From positions 1 to 64,000 of the forward strand of contig JAFRSV010000004.1 of assembly GCA_017427405.1 (NCBI GenBank): 64,000 nt of DNA, given 5' to 3'. Each line of letters opens with the position of its first letter. The stretch's first letter is position 1. Shown in pieces: positions 61,524 to 64,000 of the stretch. The position numbers and the translations under genes were made by a program. This DNA comes from Alphaproteobacteria bacterium (GTDB lineage: Bacteria; Pseudomonadota; Alphaproteobacteria; Rs-D84). A model generated the notes under the pieces. That model was given only the letters and a program-made list of their open reading frames with translations, ran no database searches and was not told where the DNA came from.

Positions 61524-62174
61524 CTACGCAAGTATCATCCAAATCAGTGGCAACACATAAATCCAACCATCCATGCGGTCGATAATTCCACCATGCGCGC
61601 CAAGGACATGACTAAAATCTTTTATCTTTAACCGGCGTTTAACAAAACTTGCGGTCAAATCACCATATTGTGACAGCAATGAAACACTTATACCAATCCA
61701 AAGCAACTGTGGCGCGAATGCACGAAGTGTTAAATACCCATACAGAACCGCAACCACCGTCCCGCCGATAACACCGAAAATCTGCCCGGCCCACGTTTTA
61801 TGTTCCGAAATGCGTTCCCAAAGTTTATCGCCACCGATTATGCGCCCAAACAGCCACGCGCAAACATCCGCCGCACATATCACACACAGCACAAACAGCA
61901 ATAACATCGGCCGATGTCCCAAAACCAAAAGCGACGCAAAATCAATCCCTAACATGCCAATGAACAATCCAAACAGACCAAGATTTTTTACATTGAACAT
62001 AACCGCACGTGGCGCGTTCCAAAGGCAATATGCAAATTCGCCAATCATTGCCAAACCCACGATGATACAAAGCCAATAAATACCGTGGATTCCCAAAAAT
62101 TCCAACCATGCGGCGGCGCCAATTACTAATGCCAAACCGGTCGCGACCAAAACCCTGTTCATTGTATCCGACAT
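61524..62174 (-). CDS. cdsA: Phosphatidate cytidylyltransferase
   Basis: 216 aa polytopic enzyme making CDP-diacylglycerol. The signature SQYGDLTASFVKRRLKIKDFSHVLGAHGGIIDRMDG near the C-terminus matches SxxGDxxxSxxKR...KD...PGHGGxxDRxD (the Pro is Ala here). About six to seven membrane helices. It is shorter than E. coli CdsA (285 aa), losing N-terminal helices. Three bp after uppS. Confidence 0.93.
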   Translation of the reverse strand: MSDTMNRVLVATGLALVIGAAAWLEFLGIHGIYWLCIIVGLAMIGEFAYCLWNAPRAVMFNVKNLGLFGLFIGMLGIDFASLLVLGHRPMLLLFVLCVICAADVCAWLFGRIIGGDKLWERISEHKTWAGQIFGVIGGTVVAVLYGYLTLRAFAPQLLWIGISVSLLSQYGDLTASFVKRRLKIKDFSHVLGAHGGIIDRMDGWIYVLPLIWMILA

Positions 62175-62177
62175 TTT

Positions 62178-62936
62178 TTATTTATCCTTTTTCCCAGAAT
62201 AATTTGCTTTCTTGCCACCACCAAACCGACGATTGCGTTTCGCATATTCATCCAAAACAAATTGCCAAAGTTTTTCGGACTTTACCAAATCCGGCCAATG
62301 TTGTGGCACGAACAGTAATTCCGCATACGCCAATTTCCAAAGCAAGAAATTCGAAATCCTAAATTCATTACTTGTTCGCACCATTAAATCAATAGGTAAC
62401 AAATCCCCCGTATCCATGAATGTTTCAAATGTTTCACGTGTGACCGGCGCGCCCGCATCAATCGCGGCATTTACGGCGTTCACAATTTCATCTTGCCCGC
62501 CATAGTTCAGTGCGAACACAACCGTGCCATCGGTGTTTTCTGCGGATTTTTCTTCCAATTCGTCGCACATTTTTGCCAATTTTTTGGGAAGTCTATCGCG
62601 CGTCCCAATCACCCGATAGCGCAGATTTTTTTCCAATGCGTGTTTCAAATTCTTTTCCAATTCGGTATAAAACAGGTCCATAAGGAAATTCACTTCTTCT
62701 TCGGACCGGTTCCAATTTTCGGTTGAAAATATAAAGAACGTCACCGTTGTCACACCGCGCGCGATGAACCAATCGACCAAGGTTTCAAAATTTGCAATCC
62801 CCGCCCGATGCCCCATCAGGGGCGGCAGACCGCGTGCCTCGGCCCAGCGGCGATTCCCATCGCAAATAAATGCAACATGCTTTGGAATTTTTACCGGCTG
62901 TGCGGTTTTCTCTCTCTTTTTAAACATTTTGAACAT
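62178..62936 (-). CDS. uppS: Undecaprenyl diphosphate synthase
   Basis: 252 aa cis-prenyltransferase making the C55 lipid carrier for cell wall and O-antigen. FICDGNRRWAEARGL with the catalytic Asp, TFFIFSTENWNRSEEEV, and the C-terminal DLMVRTSNEFRISNFLLWKLAYAELLF are all diagnostic. The lysine-rich tail (GGGKKANYSGKKDK) is unusual. Located between frr and cdsA, the classic order. Confidence 0.96.
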   Translation of the reverse strand: MFKMFKKREKTAQPVKIPKHVAFICDGNRRWAEARGLPPLMGHRAGIANFETLVDWFIARGVTTVTFFIFSTENWNRSEEEVNFLMDLFYTELEKNLKHALEKNLRYRVIGTRDRLPKKLAKMCDELEEKSAENTDGTVVFALNYGGQDEIVNAVNAAIDAGAPVTRETFETFMDTGDLLPIDLMVRTSNEFRISNFLLWKLAYAELLFVPQHWPDLVKSEKLWQFVLDEYAKRNRRFGGGKKANYSGKKDK

Positions 62937-62956
62937 TTTTTTCGCTTTTGGTTTTG

Positions 62957-63517
62957 TTATACCGACATAATATCTGCTTCTTTCTGCTTTGCAATCGCGT
63001 CAACTTCGGCCCCGCGTGCATCAAACACCTTTTGCAGGTCGGATTCATATTTCCGTTGGTCATCTTCGGAAATTTCCTTGTCGGTGACGGCGCGTTTGAT
63101 TTTGCCCATTGCATCTTGGCGGATATTACGCATAGAAATTTTTGCCTCTTCGGCATATTTGCCCGCGACTTTGGTAAGTTCCCGGCGCCGTTCTTCGGTA
63201 AGTGGCGGCATATTCAATCTGATAACGCCACCTGCACTCATCGGGTTCAGTCCCAATCCCGAATCACGAATCGCCTTTTCAACGGCACCGACATTTCCAA
63301 TATCCCAAACGGTGACGGAAAGTGTTTGATTATCAGGGGTTGATACGGTCGCCAATTGATTCAATGGCATATCGGAACCATACGTTTGCACCCGCACCCC
63401 ATCAAGTAAATGCACCGACGCACGCCCCGTGCGGAGTCCCGCATATTCCCCGCGTAAAACATCCAATGTCTGCGCGGTTTTTTGTTCAACTTCTGATTTC
63501 AAAGATTGATAGTCCAT
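62957..63517 (-). CDS. frr: Ribosome recycling factor
   Basis: 186 aa, typical two-domain RRF: LRTGRASVHLLDGVRVQTYGSDMPLNQLATVSTPD and the late RDAMGKIKRAVTDKEISEDDQRKYESDLQKVFDA. It splits post-termination ribosomes with EF-G. First gene of the leftward envelope operon; AAGGAGATAT ribosome site. Confidence 0.97.
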   Translation of the reverse strand: MDYQSLKSEVEQKTAQTLDVLRGEYAGLRTGRASVHLLDGVRVQTYGSDMPLNQLATVSTPDNQTLSVTVWDIGNVGAVEKAIRDSGLGLNPMSAGGVIRLNMPPLTEERRRELTKVAGKYAEEAKISMRNIRQDAMGKIKRAVTDKEISEDDQRKYESDLQKVFDARGAEVDAIAKQKEADIMSV

Positions 63518-63602
63518 GTATATATCTCCTTGCTTGTTGGGTACAGGTTAGCAAATCCATTTGACATTTGGCAAGAAGAAATATAAAATACCTGTTCGAT
63601 AT

Positions 63603-63678
63603 GGGGTTGTAGCTCAGTTGGTAGAGCACTTGCATGGCATGCAAGGGGTCGTCGGTTCGAGTCCGATCAGCTCCACCA
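63603..63678 (+). tRNA. tRNA-Ala (anticodon GGC)
   Basis: 76 nt: acceptor GGGGTTG with CAGCTCC (two wobble pairs), D-arm GCTCAGTTGGTAGAGC, anticodon stem CTTGC/GCAAG around loop ATGGCAT (anticodon GGC), T-arm CGTCGGTTCGAGTCCGATC, discriminator A and encoded CCA. Confidence 0.95.
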
Positions 63679-63780
63679 TCCGTCTTTGCTGGCGCAAAGC
63701 CGCGATTAGCGGATTGGGGCCAAGCAAAACGGAATGCCACGGTCACGGCGGCGCGATGCGGCGACGGAACGGGATAAAAG

Positions 63781-64000
63781 ATGTTTTATGTTTATATTTT
63801 GCAATCATTATCAAATCCAAAAAACTTCTATATCGGTTTTACCCACAATTTAAAAGGCAGATTAGCCGACCACAATGCGGGTAAATCGTTACACACCAAA
63901 AAATTTATACCATGGAAGTTAAAAAATTATTTTGCCTTTGAAGAAGAATATAAAGCCAGAGATTTTGAAACTTATTTAAAGACGCATGCCGGGCGTAAGT
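63781..64000 (+). CDS. GIY-YIG domain protein (cut by window end)
   Basis: At least 73 aa: MFYVYILQSLSNPKNFYIGFTHNLKGRLADHNAGKS with the GIY (YVYIL) and YIG (FYIGFT) motifs and the catalytic Arg (GRLADH). This is the small UvrC N-terminal-like nuclease family (COG2827), widespread next to tRNA genes in alphaproteobacteria and often of unknown role. The 3' end lies past the window. Confidence 0.85.
   Translation, partial: MFYVYILQSLSNPKNFYIGFTHNLKGRLADHNAGKSLHTKKFIPWKLKNYFAFEEEYKARDFETYLKTHAGRK

Noticed and set aside
1..64000. CRISPR array
   Set aside because: No set of regularly spaced identical repeats of 24-40 bp with unique spacers was seen, and no cas-like gene.

Overview
This window looks like the chromosome of an uncultured, probably host-associated alphaproteobacterium of moderate GC. 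The Gram-negative and proteobacterial evidence is the run frr-uppS-cdsA-rseP-bamA (58.2-63.5 kb), MsbA, the lipid A enzyme LpxI (a common choice in alphaproteobacteria), many beta-barrel proteins and lipoproteins, and type IV secretion pieces. I assign no species. Several regulatory elements are transcription-attenuation devices.

Layout. 0-6 kb: palindromic repeats, acetate kinase, a large orphan protein, tRNA-Lys and an MsbA-type exporter. 6-10.4 kb: a diversity-generating retroelement (DGR). It consists of a surface-protein paralogue, a variable protein with its variable repeat (VR) at the 3' end, a 134-bp template repeat (TR), a small accessory gene and a reverse transcriptase with the DGR signature IGNxxSQ. 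VR and TR differ at 15 positions, and 14 of those are adenines in the TR. 10.6-23.7 kb: tRNA-Ser and an aryl-polyene-type polyketide cluster. It has three ketosynthase-family genes, two ACPs, a ligase-dehydratase fusion, a dehydratase, a ketoreductase, a phosphopantetheinyl transferase, acyltransferases, a glycosyltransferase-LolA fusion and an MMPL exporter. 23.7-40 kb: housekeeping genes (gap, miaA, priA, lpxI, an RlmD-type methyltransferase, birA), VirB11, outer-membrane proteins, small secreted proteins and a probable free-standing structured RNA.

40-52.3 kb: a podovirus-like lysis and morphogenesis module (endolysin, holin, scaffold, capsid, two tail-tubular proteins, terminase, portal). 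The large terminase is split into an ATPase half and a nuclease half by a 3.3-kb opposite-strand block carrying host-like dnaB and a two-HTH regulator. 52.3-53.8 kb: a cassette bounded by 26-bp inverted repeats, holding a second copy of the promoter plus structured-leader module seen at 6.1 kb and a related surface protein whose signal peptide has been invaded by a palindromic element. 53.8-58.2 kb: yraN, a VirB7/VirB8-like type IV secretion cluster, and a T-box riboswitch in front of an archaeal-type aspartyl-tRNA synthetase. 58.2-64 kb: the envelope-biogenesis operon, tRNA-Ala and a GIY-YIG protein cut by the window end.

How it fits together. The DGR and the leader-controlled paralogues all act on one family of exported proteins that begin with a T-(S/K)-x-Y-(Y/V) segment after the signal peptide, so the organism seems to invest in varying its surface. 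The most novel points are the DGR scaffold (Cys/Ala helix-like rather than an obvious C-type lectin), the twin promoter-leader-attenuator modules, the split terminase around dnaB, the T-box in a proteobacterium, and the ncRNA candidate at 38.3 kb.
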